The notes under the pieces are model-generated. The model saw only the letters and a list, made by a program, of their open reading frames with translations, ran no database searches and had not been told where the DNA came from. Made by a program: the position numbers and the translations under genes. Below, piece by piece: positions 35,584-47,327 of a stretch of DNA of 64,000 bases (positions are counted from its first letter, which is position 1; each line of letters begins with the position of its first letter). Source of the stretch: Chrysemys picta bellii. Its lineage: Eukaryota; Chordata; Testudines; Emydidae. The stretch spans positions 97,412,264 to 97,476,263 of the forward strand of contig NC_088797.1 of the NCBI RefSeq assembly GCF_011386835.1. Direction: 5' to 3'.

Positions 35584-37520
35584 GAATGAGATGCATTGAA
35601 GCTCCATTCATTGAAGTCAATGGGACCTAAGTACATGCAGAAGTGTTTTGCTAAATCAGGAACCTTAATAGTACTTTCAAACATTAAGCCTCAATCTAAC
35701 CAATGTTAACACAATAGCATATTCAAGACTGATTTCTAAAGGGAAAAGTTCTGAGCAAAATGTTTACATATTATGTTAATATCTGCAAACTTGGGTGTAT
35801 AAGATTAGGCAGCTACAGCAATATGATTTCATTTTTAGAGGTGTTAAGCATCTGCAGCTTTTACTGAAGTCAAAGGGGAGTTGTTGACGCACCTCTGAAA
35901 AATAAGGCTACATTTATCCTGCAATTATGTTTCTATCTTTATGTCCCCAATTCTGAATATTTTGGTCTTAATCATCATCTTTTTTTTTAATAAAAAAAAA
36001 TACAAATAATATTTATGGCCATGCAATGTAATGCAGGATAAGAATACAAGCTTGAAATGCAGCCCACATGTCTGCCTTACAGTATTTTTTGTGTCTTTAC
36101 TCTCCAAGTAATTATATAAATAAGCTAATGGTTTGGCTTCTTGCAAGTACTCTTCAAAGAAGAAGAGCACTAGTCACCACTTCACCACAATACAGACTAG
36201 CATGATATAATTGATTGCGATGGGAGTTACGCATCCTGAGAACAAATAATGACATCAATTTCAATTATATCAGAAAACCTTTAATGAAGGGTCCTATTTC
36301 TATAAGAAACAAGATTTAAGAACATTTGAATGCTTTAAATTGTCACTTTTTTATAAATGGTTGTCAATCAATAGATTAAACATTCACCTGCCTTGCAAAA
36401 TATGTGGTTTAGAAATCTCTAAACAATTTGAACTTGCTAGTAGTGCCTTCTAAAATGAGCTGGGGATTGGAAACAAAACTTAACTGGCATTCACCAGAAA
36501 TGTTCCTGATGAAAATACAGTTGTTGCAATTTGAAAAACCAAATTGTTTTCAGGCTTTCCTAAAATATTTACAAAATATAAAATATTCTTCAAACCTGAA
36601 ACAACCTGTAATAATAGGGAAATGGTAACAAAATCCAAACTCCATGATTTAAGCACATATTTTTGCATGAATTAATGAAGATTAGTGAACACTGAAAAGG
36701 ACAAGTCGAGACATGAAATAACAGCACTTTGTATATGTTACAAATCTTCTATTTTTCTTCCTGAACATGCCATCTATGACCCTTTTGGCAAGTTTTGAAG
36801 TAATTTACCAGGATAAAATGCAGTCAACCACAATCAATGACTGTATTCCCTTGTTTTTCAAGGGGGATCAGAAACAGCATGCTGATAGCCAGTTTTCTTG
36901 TGGGTGGATAATAGAGAGGTAACTTTCACTATTTGAGATACATTTTAAAAATACCAAAATATTCAGCTAAATATAGTATTAAGTTAATAACACGTTAGCA
37001 TTTTAAAGATTTTAGTAATGCCTCTACTGCAATGTAAACATACTATTACAGGGGCATTGAAGGGGTAGCTCTAAGGGTTTTGTTGGTAGAGTTTATTTTG
37101 GAAACAGGGTATTTGGAATGATAATTAGGAATTATTTCCTGGTGGTGCTTTCAGTGATGAACTATTCAATCTGATCTAATGAAGAGGTCAGTTGAAACTA
37201 ATGAGGACAGATTGCAATAATAACAGCAGATTAACTCTGCATATTCTAAACTGCTGGACTAAGAGCACTTTTGGAAGACCCAGAGAGTTGTAAATCAGTG
37301 GAGGATTATGCAAATAGCCCATGGCTGTGGCTCACAGCCTGATACTGCTGGGAAAAACAAAAGCTTGGCAGGCTCTCTCCCAAATGTGAGCAATTTTTAA
37401 TCACAAAAAAACCCACAATGATGTAGGTGTAATTTTTCACTTTGACATTATCCTACTTTTAAACACACAGACACTCTTTAATGGATTTCCACTGAATTAC
37501 CACGAGGTCTTCTCACTTAC
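35584..37520. other. Intron between exons 6 and 7, nothing recognised
   Basis: AT-rich sequence with T and A runs near 35985-36000. No recognisable repeat or exon. Confidence 0.45.
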
Positions 37521-37641
37521 CGTATGGGTTCTAAGAACAGCAATGATCTTTGACAGTGCCATGTTCCACAGTTCATCAGTGTATGCTCTAGTTACTAATC
37601 CTTGGGTTACATGTAAAATGTGATCTTCCACTACAAAGAAA
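37521..37641 (-). CDS. EXOC6: EXOC6 internal exon (window exon 6)
   Basis: A 121-bp exon with a TTTTAG acceptor and a GTAAGT donor. One base completes the Gly codon, then 40 codons run from FFVVEDHILHVTQGLVTRAY to IIAVLRTHT. The sequence FFVVEDHIL.VTQGLV is a Sec15 family hallmark. Confidence 0.95.
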
Positions 37642-38042
37642 CTAAAACAAAAATTTACAAGAATTAAGTTAAATAACCAACAGTTATTTTCAAATATTTA
37701 TTACAGTATGGAGCAAATCATACCCTTTTGCACAGGAGCATGGAAAGCCCGTGTCCACAGAACAACTGGGACTTCAATGGACTTTGCATCAGGCCCTTGG
37801 TGCTGTTCTGGACAGGATGTGGGAAGCACACCCGCTGCCAACTGGAGCCCAGCTCAATGGAGAGGCTATATCTGTCACTACACTGGAAGGATGTGTGTGC
37901 CGGACAGATGAATCCTCCACTCCAGAGAAGCAGCAGCCATTATCCATGTGGCAACTGGATACAGATGGCATGGGTCTTACACAGAGGAGAGGATTGTGGG
38001 GGGTAAGAATAAGGGCAACAGATTTCCATTTAGAAAACTTAC

Positions 38043-38089
38043 CCTACAATTTGACTGAAATATCTTCTGTAGCCTTCTACTGTTTCATG
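38043..38089 (-). CDS. EXOC6: EXOC6 micro-sized internal exon (window exon 5)
   Basis: A 47-bp exon, 15 codons plus two bases, with a TTAAAG acceptor and a GTAAGT donor. It reads HETVEGYRRYFSQIV and leaves GG to be completed to Gly by the next exon. It is too short to be found by reading-frame length and is supported by phase continuity on both sides and by family conservation. Confidence 0.94.
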
Positions 38090-38187
38090 CTTTAAGTAAA
38101 AAACAAAAATGTTGAGGAATAAAAATACCACTAAATATTTAAGTAAAATTCCAAGTCAGTGCAACTTAATAAAATTGTATTCATTAC
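38090..38187 (-). other. EXOC6: 98-bp intron between exons 4 and 5
   Basis: The donor GTAATG after the ATG Met codon and the acceptor TTAAAG before HETVEG bound a 98-bp intron, close to the lower practical limit for vertebrate splicing and far shorter than its neighbours. Confidence 0.92.
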
Positions 38188-38271
38188 CATGCTTGACTGT
38201 GGCTGCAGAACTAATCTTGCTTGTTTCCTTCTTTGCTTTCTGTAGTAGTTTTCAAATGTCTCTCCATCACC
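38188..38271 (-). CDS. EXOC6: EXOC6 internal exon (window exon 4)
   Basis: An 84-bp, 28-codon exon in phase 0 with a TTCTAG acceptor and a GTAATG donor. It begins GDGETFENYYRKQRRKQARL and ends LQPQSSM, a basic conserved segment of Sec15. Only 98 bp separate it from the next exon. Confidence 0.95.
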
Positions 38272-40289
38272 CTAGAACAAGACAAACAAAATGTGGTTAA
38301 AAGAGGAATGTTCTTCATATGATGAAAAAGTACTTCTGAAATTAAGGGCAGAGTTCTCCACTGTAAGTCACAACCATATATTTTGCATTTGTTCCATATA
38401 TGGAACTCCCAATGACATCAGTCGAAGTTCTGCATACTTGAAATGAGTGCAAAGCACATGAAAGAGATCCACAATGTACACCGGAGAGGAGAATTGTGCC
38501 CTTCAGCCCATATTTTTACTTATGTCATGCTGCTATGATACCAAATACAAATCTTTTAAATGACTAAGGTAACAATATCAAACTAATTATCAAAATTTAA
38601 AAAATCTTAACTCCTGTTCTGTAACTTAAATACAGCTGCTTTAACTACAATACTGCTTTTTTAAAGTTATACAGGAAACTTAGTTTATGTTGACTTTTGT
38701 GACGTGTAAAGTTTAGTTATATGCTAAATGTTACAGAAATTCATAATATAGCCTGACTCTTGAATGCATTAATATTCCTTGAGCAAAATCTAAAACAAAA
38801 TTTAATATTTGCTTACCCTTTCTTGGTACTTAGTAAATATAATGACTAAAGATTTGGATTTTGGTCATACAACAGTCCTCAAAATTTAATACATAGGCAA
38901 TATTCTCTATGCCTATTGATTATATTGTTAAGACCTCAAGCAACATCCTGGTATTCTCATTAAGATGATTCATTCAGTGGAAACCATCTGTCCATTTGAA
39001 ACCATTACAACACTGACTCATCTACCTATTGAATGCAACATAATCTGTATGCAAGCAGAATTAAGCAGCTTAGCATTTTAAGTTTCATTTTTACTCCATG
39101 AGGTTATTGCTAGGTCAGAGCTATTTAGAATTCCATTACTTGGGATTCCAAAAAGCTTCAAATCAAAACATAAGAGATCCCGCATATTCTTAAATCAGTA
39201 CTATTTCAGTAAGAAATAATCTAAGTAAAGCTCTAAATTAATATTTTCAAGTATACAAAGAATATTGTTTTCTTTCCCCAAAATGCAGATAACCTACCAC
39301 AGAAGGAAGCAAAGCCTGAAATTAAAATAAAGGGGGGTGGGGTAGAAGACTTTGCTTTTAAAAAATCAAGTTCTTCATGTTGTGTGATACATATTAACTA
39401 GATCTCTTTTTATTACTGTAATATTTTATTCAGGACATTATCACTTACATTTATTATCATAATGTAAATCATTACTTTCCAGCCAAATAGTATAATGTAA
39501 TTCTTAAATGCATAATAAAGTAATTGGCAGAAATGTAGAATTCTACTTCTAATATCATATTTGTGCATGAGTTTAGTGGAAGTCTACTGTGAAAAAGAAT
39601 AGTTGCTCTTTCCAAATGCACAAAATAAAATTTGATATGTAAAATACTTGATGGGTGTTGAATCACCACCATATACCATGCAATAGACAGGATTACTTGG
39701 AGGCAGCTAAGATCATAGTTTTTAATAGAAACCACTTTAATAGATCCTCTGACTCTTATCAATAACTAAAGCAATAGCCTTGGTGGCGTGACATGTATTC
39801 ACAGGAGTAGCAAAGGAGAGTCAAAACAGAAAATGCCCAATATAATGGATGCAGCTGTTCATCTTTGAAAAGTTCCTAAATTCACATACATAAAATAACA
39901 AATCAGTTTATGGTGGACGATAAATGATTGGAAATTTGCTCACACATGAAATCCTGTTTTGGAATTTTTTTTCCATTTTATCCTGCCATATAATTTTTAT
40001 TTGCCTCAAAATTTAGTGTTGTATACCACAGAACCCGGGGTCGGGGGGGTTGGGGGGAACGGGAGCTTACTATAGAATTTAAATACAGCATTCTACAGAA
40101 CACATTGAGCCCTGGTTATACTCTACTCTACAGTGCTTAAACACACTCTGCATCTAGGCTAGCCTACTAAAAAATGTGAACCAAAAAAAGGCAGGAAAAG
40201 ACTAAAGCAGAGATTGAACTTGGCTAATACATAGTTACAAGCTACAAGTTTAAATTGCCGAATTATGGTTGCGTTCTCCCTCACATTTA
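38272..40289. other. Intronic DNA, nothing recognised
   Basis: Anonymous AT-rich intron; a G-rich run (GGGGTCGGGGGGGTTGGGGG) lies at about 40036-40056. Confidence 0.45.
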
Positions 40290-40649
40290 AACACAGAAAC
40301 TGCCATACTACGTCAGACCAGTGATTTATCTAATCTGGTATTTTGTCTCTAACAGTAGCTAGGACCAGACACTTCAGAGGAAGGCGCAAGATCCTCATAA
40401 TGGGCAATTATGAAAAAACTCATAATGAACATTATGAAATAACCTGCCTCAAGTGGGAAGTTTCCTCCCAACCCTAGGAGTTGTTAACTAGCTTTATGCC
40501 CTGAAGCAAGAGAGTTTAACATCTCTCCAATTTTTTATCCACATCCAATCTAATGTTTTATCCAATATTATTGGATAATATAAATGGCTAATCTTTTTTG
40601 TAAATCTTATTAAGCTTCAATTATATCTAGTGGCCACTAGTTTTCAAAG

Positions 40650-40815
40650 AAAAAAGAACAGGAGTACTTGTGGCACCTTAGAGACTAACAAATTTATTTG
40701 GGCATTAGCTTTCGTGGGCTAAAACCCACTTCATCAGATGCATGCAGTGGAAAATACAGTAGGAACATATATATACACAGAGAACATGAAAAAATGGGTG
40801 CTGCCATACCATAAA
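40650..40815 (-). mobile_element. Penelope-like element tail
   Basis: AAGAACAGGAGTACTTGTGG, then CACCTTAGAGACTAACAAAT, TTATTTGGGCATTAGCTTTC and GTGGGCTAAAACCCACTTCA is a very abundant turtle repeat. Its inverse holds a hammerhead-like core, and Penelope-like retroelements are known to carry hammerhead motifs in their terminal repeats; that is the ground for the class call. It interrupts the CR1 at 40290-41044. Confidence 0.6.
40699..40737 (-). ncRNA. Hammerhead-ribozyme-like core in the Penelope tail
   Basis: On the minus strand CTGATGA (40737-40731) is followed by one A, a hairpin GTGGGTTTTAGCCCAC (5-bp stem, 40729-40714), GAAA (40713-40710) and a short GC..GC hairpin (40709-40702). CUGANGA, helix II, GAAA, helix III is the hammerhead order. 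Against activity: an extra A before helix II, and C where the consensus has U next to the cleavage site. Confidence 0.42.
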
Positions 40816-41505
40816 ATCAGTTGTAATTTGTTACCTATTTATGATCATTTCAGTTTAAATTATACTGTATTAATTTTAAGCTGCTGCCTTCCAATTTTAT
40901 TGGTTGCTCCCTTCTAGTATTATGAGACAGGGTAAATAAAAGTAACCAACTCCTCTCTAAACTAAACAGTCCTAGTCTTTTTAATTTCTCTTCAGATTTT
41001 TCAACCCATCTTTTGGCCTCTTCTATTTCTGAAATCTCGCCATTGAGACAGGGTGGTCACTGATATAATAAAATCTGACAGTGCCACCATCAAAATAAAG
41101 TGTGCGGGCAGAGCCATAGGATGAAGTGCAGTGTCCCACAGGACCTGCCACATCACAGCAGACATCAGATTTAGGGATTCATGCCTGTAATTATAAGCTT
41201 TAAACATTCTTATTTCAAAATACAAAGCCCTGTATTAGCCATTGACTCTCATATGAAAAGAATCTTCCTCAGGATTACGGAGCCTGAAGTTGGCTGAGCC
41301 AGGGAAAGAGATAAGGTATCATGCCCACACTGCAAGAGGGGGATGGGAAGAGCTGTGGACTAGATTCAATAAATCAGGCTGCTTTGCCCCAGCCTCTGAG
41401 CAGCCACCCCTGGATCCCTGTCCCCCTCTCTCCTTACATTGTATCCACAAGGCTTATTGCAATCCGCACCAACTGCCCAGAAGTGTCAGCTGATGCAGAA
41501 TGCAA

Positions 41506-41768
41506 CAGGGGCGGTTCCAGGCACCAGCGCTCCAAGTGCGTGCCTGGGGCGGCAAGCCACGGGGGGTGGCCTGCTGGTTGCCGTGAGGGTGGCAGTCAGG
41601 CTGCCTTCGGCGGCATGCCTACGGGAGGTCCGCCGGTCCCATGGTTTCGGCAGCAATTCGGCAGCAGGTACGCCGAAGGCGCGGGACCGGCAGACCTCCT
41701 GCAGGCATGCCGCCAAAGGCCGCCTGACTGCCGTGCTTGGGGCAGCAAAATACATAGAGCCTCCCCTG
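41506..41768. mobile_element. hAT MITE with 8-bp target-site duplication
   Basis: A 263-bp GC-rich element flanked by GAATGCAA at 41498-41505 and 41769-41776. The ends are CAGGGGCGGTTC and, inward from the right, CAGGGGAGGCTC. The interior is a large inverted repeat (GGCGGCATGCCTACGGGAGG against CCTCCTGCAGGCATGCCGCC). Confidence 0.93.
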
Positions 41769-41787
41769 GAATGCAACTACCTGTATC

Positions 41788-42045
41788 CCAAGAGTACATC
41801 TACACTGCAGCAGTCAGTGTGATTTGCAGCTTGTGCAGATGTCCCACCCTAGCTATACTCCAGCTAGCTCATTTAAAATAGAAGCACAGGTGCCATGGTG
41901 TGGAATTCAGTGAGTGTGCACCTGGGGGGTCAGGTAGGCTGATGCAGCCAGAACTGAAGCCTGCATTGCGGCAGCCTCACTTAGATTTTTAGTGAGCTAG
42001 CTAGAGTACGGCTAGTGCTGCAGCTGCAGTGTAGGCATACCCTAA
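41788..42045. mobile_element. TIR element (MITE) of the TCTACACTGCAGC type
   Basis: The left end GAGTACATCTACACTGCAGC is matched inward from the right by TTAGGGTATGCCTACACTGCA. The subterminal parts GCTAGCTCA and TGAGCTAGCTAG are also inverted. It begins 12 bp after the preceding MITE duplication. Confidence 0.7.
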
Positions 42046-42132
42046 GTGGGGTGGGCTGTTATGAGCATGGAGCCATTCTCTAATCTCTCTACTGGCTCCC
42101 TATTGGCTTCCTCACAATTCAAAGTGCTGGTA

Positions 42133-42476
42133 CAGTAGAACCTCAAAGTTACAAACACCAGAGTTACGAACTGACCTGTCAACCACACACCTCATTTGGA
42201 ACCGGAAGTACACAATCAGACAGCAGCAGAGACCAAAAAAAAAAATAAAAAAGCAAATACAGTACAGTACTGCATTAAATGTAAACTACTAAAAAAAACA
42301 AAGGGAGAGCAGTATTTTTCTTCTTCTACATATTAAAGTTTTAAAGCTGTATGAAGTCAATGTTCAGTTGTAAACTTTTGAAAAAACAACCATAATGTTT
42401 TGTTCACAGTTACAAATATTTCAGAATTACGAACAACCTCCTTTCCTGAGGCATTTGTAACTCTGAGGTTCTACTG
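42133..42476. mobile_element. Tc1/mariner (Tigger-like) MITE with TA duplication
   Basis: A 344-bp element flanked by TA (42131-42132 and 42477-42478). The TIRs match 24 of 27 bases: CAGTAGAACCTCAAAGTTAC on the left and CAGTAGAACCTCAGAGTTAC inward from the right. The next inner block, GAGTTACGAACTGACC, is inverted as GTTCGTAATTCTG-type sequence. Confidence 0.93.
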
Positions 42477-42478
42477 TA

Positions 42479-43581
42479 ATCTCTTTAATGTTTAGTTCTC
42501 CTATGAAAAGTGACTACATAAAAATAGCAATTAACTACAGATTTTCTCCTTTGGTGCCATCACTTAACTTTGCTGACTTCAGTGACAAAACAAGCTTTTA
42601 CTGTTACTTATTTGTGTTAACACTGCAGAGCCAACACAGCTAACAGAAGGAGTTGATTTCTATTCCCTCTTTTGTATCACTGAATTTTTTTTTATTAAGT
42701 TGCAATCAACTACATTTCTGCAAAGCCACTAATGGCAAGGAGAAAGGGAAAGCTGCACAGGCAGGTATCTTTGGGGTGCATAACCTGAAAACAATGAAAT
42801 TTCACAGGTGTAAATGAGGGTTTAATTAGTCCTGCAGAATCTTTGTTACTGGCAACTTGTGAGAAGGAACAAATCCATCTTGACTGTCAGAGCCCAGGCT
42901 GAGTTTACAGGATTAGGAGTTTGAAAGAAAACCTTTTTAAAAATTACATTACACATAAACTGAGTACAAAAGCTATTCAGACATAGTGAACATGGAAAGT
43001 AACAATCACTCTTTTTGCCCTGGTTACCCTGTGTACTGCCCATCATTTTTTACTTTCCCACAACAGCGGGGATGTGTTGTCAGGCCTCTGTTGTTCATTC
43101 CTACTGTAAAACGCTTATGAGTTTGGTAGCAAGCATCTCTGAGTCATCGGCATTTGCTTGATGGTCCACCAGAACCTGAGTTTTGTGAGTTTTAGGACAA
43201 ATTTTTATTTTATGTTTTACTCTATTATTTTTTAAACAGTTAGGTATTAAGGAACATTGGGAACAGTTAAAGGACTGGCACTTTAAATATTACTATCTGT
43301 TGAGGCATACATAACTTGTGTGATTTTAAAAATGTTTATGTACTGTAATTACCGAACTGCTACTCTGTTAGGCACTATAAAAATAAACCATACAAGAATG
43401 TCCTGTGAGTACCAGTGTCAGATCTATTTCATCTGGTTCAGCACAGTTGGACTCTGATTAAATGTGTTCACATGTGTCTGCTCACTTGGAAATTGGCAAA
43501 GTGCAAAAGGTAAGAAAAAAGATATTTAGACTTTTTAAAATATAACCATTCTTGATTATTTTAAGTCATAGTAATACATAC
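42479..43581. other. Intronic DNA, nothing recognised
   Basis: No TIR, LINE or exon sequence recognised. Confidence 0.45.
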
Positions 43582-43650
43582 CAAAACTGAATAGATATGC
43601 AAGCATCTGTAAACAGGAGAAAAATCTACAAGATCATGAGCAGTCAAAAC
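43582..43650 (-). CDS. EXOC6: EXOC6 internal exon (window exon 3)
   Basis: A 69-bp, 23-codon exon in phase 0, with a CTGCAG acceptor after a long pyrimidine run and a GTATGT donor. It reads VLTAHDLVDFSPVYRCLHIY then SVL. The block DLVDFSPVYRCLHIYSVL is a highly conserved Sec15 signature. Confidence 0.94.
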
Positions 43651-44987
43651 CTGCAGGAGGAAAAAAAAAATCAGTCTCATAACTTGGTGCATTAGGAACA
43701 GAACTGGTCTTACAAACTGATCAGTAAATTTAACATCTTATTTTGCTTAACATGAATGTGAGGATAAAGGTAAGGAACTGGCCGCATTTTAAAGTTAGTT
43801 GGCCAAATTGGAAGGTTAATCACCAGTGACTAGTTTGAAGTACATCACTACTACAGCTCAACATTCTTGGGATCTATGGGCCTCAGCATCTTGAGCTAAG
43901 ACCTATCTTCAAATCAGTGAACACTGGGGCTACATGAGCACCTCCTCACGGATCCAAACATGTGGAGCAAGGCTATGATAAAAGAGACTGTAGTTCCAAT
44001 AACCGTCATTTCCATACACTAGACTTTGAAAAAGTGGGGGAAAGAGAATGGAGCTATAAAACCAATATACTTTGAGAACTTCTGTTATGAGGGAGTAACT
44101 TTCCTTTTTCTTTTGAGAATTGTTTCTTTAGATCCTTACCCTTTGGAGAATGACTGGCAATCATAAATCCCACATGGTGGGCAGAGTATTTAAAACTATA
44201 GATCTGCTCTCCCCAAATAGGCACCATACTTTGCAGTTAAGTTAAAAGTAGTGTAGCCTAACTGCATGAATGGAATTCCAATTAGAGTCCTAAACATTTC
44301 AAAGAACAAGTGAGCTCTTAGACCTTGGGGTATGCCATACCTTCTAGTTCATAAGTATTTTGATTATACAGCCAAACTGATTTAGACAATCTTGAAAAGA
44401 AATTCAAGACAAGTCCAAGGGAGAGCCAAATGCAACCAAAATATACTTATGGAGACCAATAAAAGGATTTTGTTATATCATTATTATTATTTAGTGCCCT
44501 TTTAATATCCAATTTGTGCATCTTGGTTTCCTCCAATAATTCCTGAGGTTTAGGAAAGCATACTGGAAGGTTAGTAGACTGGTGAACATGGAATTCAGAC
44601 ATCACTTTAGGCAAAAACTGTGGGTTGAAACACAAGACCACAGTAAACAGAGACTCAAGTCAGTCAGAGTCATCTCTGTTGGTAGATTTTATAGCCACTT
44701 AAAAACACTGTTTTAATGGACAAGCGATAGAAAAAAATATGCCTGAATGGCTTGTAGCATTCTTTTACTATTAACTTCAGGCCTCATCAAAGTGTTGGTT
44801 TTCTCACAGAAGGGTAGATTAAATGTTCAGGTCCCCTTTTTCCATTACAGGATTAGAACTTCCTTTTTTTCATATTAGAAAACAGACACTTCATTCACTA
44901 TTTTCAGGAAATAATATTTAGGGTGTAATCCCTCATGCGTCATTTAGAAGACCAAACTCATAAGGAGCACATCGTAGCTGAAAGGAG
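43651..44987. other. Intron between exons 2 and 3, nothing recognised
   Basis: Anonymous sequence; short open frames have no homology. Confidence 0.45.
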
Positions 44988-45310
44988 AGGCTACTCACTT
45001 TTCTGTAACTTGAGATCTTTGAGATGCACGATCCCTATCTGTATTCCACCATGGGCTGAGCATGAGCATCGTGAGTCAGAGACCAGAACATTTTTGCTAG
45101 GAGTGTCCTTCAATCCACTCCTGTGCAGTTCTTCTCCTCACGCAGCAGACGGAGGGTATAAGTGGCAGTATAGAATGACTGCCTCTCCGGTTTCCTGGAG
45201 AGGCAGGATTGAAGGACACTCCAGTCTCAGATGATGGTGTGCATGCACACCCACAATGGAATACAGATAGGGGCCAGCACTCAAAGAACTGTTCTTTTAA
45301 CATAGGTTAA
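44988..45310. mobile_element. DIRS-type palindromic terminus without a coding body
   Basis: Two inverted arms: left GATCTTTGAGATGCACGATC, CCTATCTGTATTCCACCATG and GGAGTGTCCTTCAATCC; right, read inward, GTTCTTTGAGTGCTGGCCCC, TATCTGTATTCCATTGTGGG and GGAGTGTCCTTCAATCC. The GTAACTTGAG..TTTGAGATG start resembles the 21357-21690 DIRS terminus (GTAACTGGAGTTGTTCAAAATG). It looks like a nonautonomous derivative made of terminus plus internal complementary region only. Confidence 0.62.
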
Positions 45311-45746
45311 TATCCACTAAAAACACAGAAACATAATGGCTACAGCAGTGGCAGAATATTCTCACATGTCAGACAATTCTAACAGGTTACATATCACATA
45401 CAGTGACTAGATATGGTACAGTAAGTGATAAGTTACAATTGAACTTCTATAGAATTACAAGTTATATTTACATTAATGTCCATAAAATTGTTACTACAAG
45501 TAGCATGAATATAATTAACATCTTGATTTGTTTCTTTTCAAAGACCTTGATCCAGCAAACTTCTCCATGAGGAGGACCTTTGTTCCTCCACAGAGTCCTA
45601 TGGATTTCAATAGGGGGGGAGGACCCTATCCATGCTGTGCTTATTGCAGGACCAAAGGCCTACATTTGTACAACAGAAATATTCAGTTAATGCTATAGAC
45701 TTCACTTTAAATAAATGATATTAATATTGAATTAATACTAAGTTAC
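45310..45746. other. Intron between exons 2 and 3, 3' part as seen on the plus strand, nothing recognised
   Basis: Anonymous sequence adjoining exon 2. Confidence 0.4.
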
Positions 45747-45902
45747 CTCTTCTTCATGTTCATCCTCTTCCTCAAGTGTTCGCTTGAATGTAATTTCATA
45801 CTTAGGTTCTGGAACTCTGCCATTAATTACATACATATTCCTCCCATAGTTTACATTATTCTGTTTCTGAAGAGCTGTATTAAAGGTTTTCTGTTGCTGT
45901 GC
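45747..45902 (-). CDS. EXOC6: EXOC6 internal exon (window exon 2)
   Basis: A 156-bp, 52-codon exon in phase 0 with an AAACAG acceptor and a GTAACT donor. It starts AQQQKTFNTALQKQN and ends in the acidic run EEEDEHEEE. This is the charged, poorly conserved linker that separates the N-terminal coiled coil from the folded Sec15 domain. Its sequence (KTF.. LQKQN, NMY, LEEEDE) resembles EXOC6 and not EXOC6B, so it is one of the exons that decides the paralogue. Confidence 0.94.
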
Positions 45903-47322
45903 CTGTTTTAGCAAGACATATATTTAATATCAAAAGAGAGGGACTGCAAATTTCATTAATGATCACAGATCTGAATATACGCTATGACTGTAAAGGCAGA
46001 CTGTGATGTTTTATGCACTTGGCAAATATTGGTTTTAGTGGGCACATATCAGTATAACTCCAAGGCATACATCATGCAAATATCGAAAACAATGTCCTTA
46101 ATCAACTTGCAATCATCATGAGTTCAAAGGTTAACCTCACCATTTTTTAAAATTCTCAAAATGTAATTTTAAAGAAATAATCACAAAATTATAATGTAAT
46201 TATGTTATTAACCAGATACTGCATATAAAATATGAACATTTAAATATAATAAAATGATTATATAGTTAGCTATCTCCAACTACACAGATTTTGGCCTAGT
46301 TTAACTGAGAAGAGTCATATGTAGAAATCAAGAACTTATTTTATATGTCTATTCTTTCTACTATTACAAGAAATATGAAAATGTGACTCAGTATAATCTT
46401 GTAATCATATTTCATCCATAACACCATAGCTACGTTTACACAGAAATTTTGCTTTTGTAAGCCAAAAGAGAATGCCCCGTATACTAAAAACAGAATTAGG
46501 AAGCTTAAATTACAGAAGGACAAACCAGCTTGAAAAAATAATCAGCCCAAACTAAACTTAAAGGATCATAAATGTTTGGTTAATAACTTACCTATTGCAA
46601 TCACCACATCACACACCAAACCACTGCTACTTCTTTGCTGAAGTGGCAGATAATTTTAGGTTGGGAAGAGTTGCTGGACAGTCCACTCCCTGCCTCTAGC
46701 AGTCTCTCTCCTTCAGGAGATGCCAGCAATCTGCTCTCTCCTCCCAGTACTGGTGGTACCTGAGAGAGGAGCTAGGGCTGTCATCTTCCCTTCCCAATCT
46801 CAAAACCACCTTTATGTCTTATTAATCATCATACGAGACCAGATAACTGATCTCCCTGATCTGGTGCAATAGGACACAGTAATCTCTTTCCTTGGGTTCC
46901 ATTAAGCTCACTGCTTTAAAATGTCAAAGGAACCAGGAATGTCAATGTGCAACAATTCTCCTTCCATTCCCACAAAAAACAGTAATATTGCAAGGAGGAA
47001 GGGATCATACCTACTCTAGGAAATTATAATATTGCACCTCACTCAGGGCTACAAACCTCACAAGTCCCTTTTACATTTCAAAGTGACCAGATAAATGGAA
47101 GTTAATGGAGGGGTTACTAGGACCTGCAGCACCATAGTGCAGGAGTTGGAAGTTCTGCCACATCTTGAAAAGTGAACCCAAGAGTGGAATTTTGAGGGAA
47201 ATAAAAGGAAGGAAAACTGCCTGGCCAACACCCCGAGGAAGGCCCAATGTTGGGGGCAGGTCAGGATAATATAACCTTGGGCCTCCCTCTGAAAAGGAAG
47301 ATAACCAACCAGTGGGCTCAGC
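45903..47322. other. Intronic DNA, nothing recognised
   Basis: AT-rich to 46560, then a more GC-rich, pyrimidine-rich stretch to 46970 with no recognisable identity. Confidence 0.4.
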
Positions 47323-47327
47323 AACCT

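Larger units (their letters stand above)
40290..41044 (-). mobile_element. Old CR1 fragment, antisense, split by a Penelope-type insertion
   Basis: ACTGCCATACTACGTCAGAC begins the inverted CR1 terminus. Homology runs to about 40640 and resumes after 40820 with GTAACCAACTCCTCTCTAAA and CAGTCCTAGTCTTTTTAATT, text typical of the inverted CR1 3' coding region. Divergence is high. Confidence 0.75.

Noticed and set aside
35222..35607. Overlapping 125-codon open frames on both strands
   Set aside because: They lie wholly inside a GC-rich hAT MITE bounded by an 8-bp duplication and have no motif; they result from base composition.
41321..41881. 186-codon open frame on the plus strand
   Set aside because: It starts in ordinary intron, crosses the hAT MITE and ends in the next MITE, so it cannot be an ancient gene.
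47247..47327. Upstream extension of the CR1 frame
   Set aside because: Bases before the AACCT duplication belong to flanking intron, so the open frame continues there by chance.
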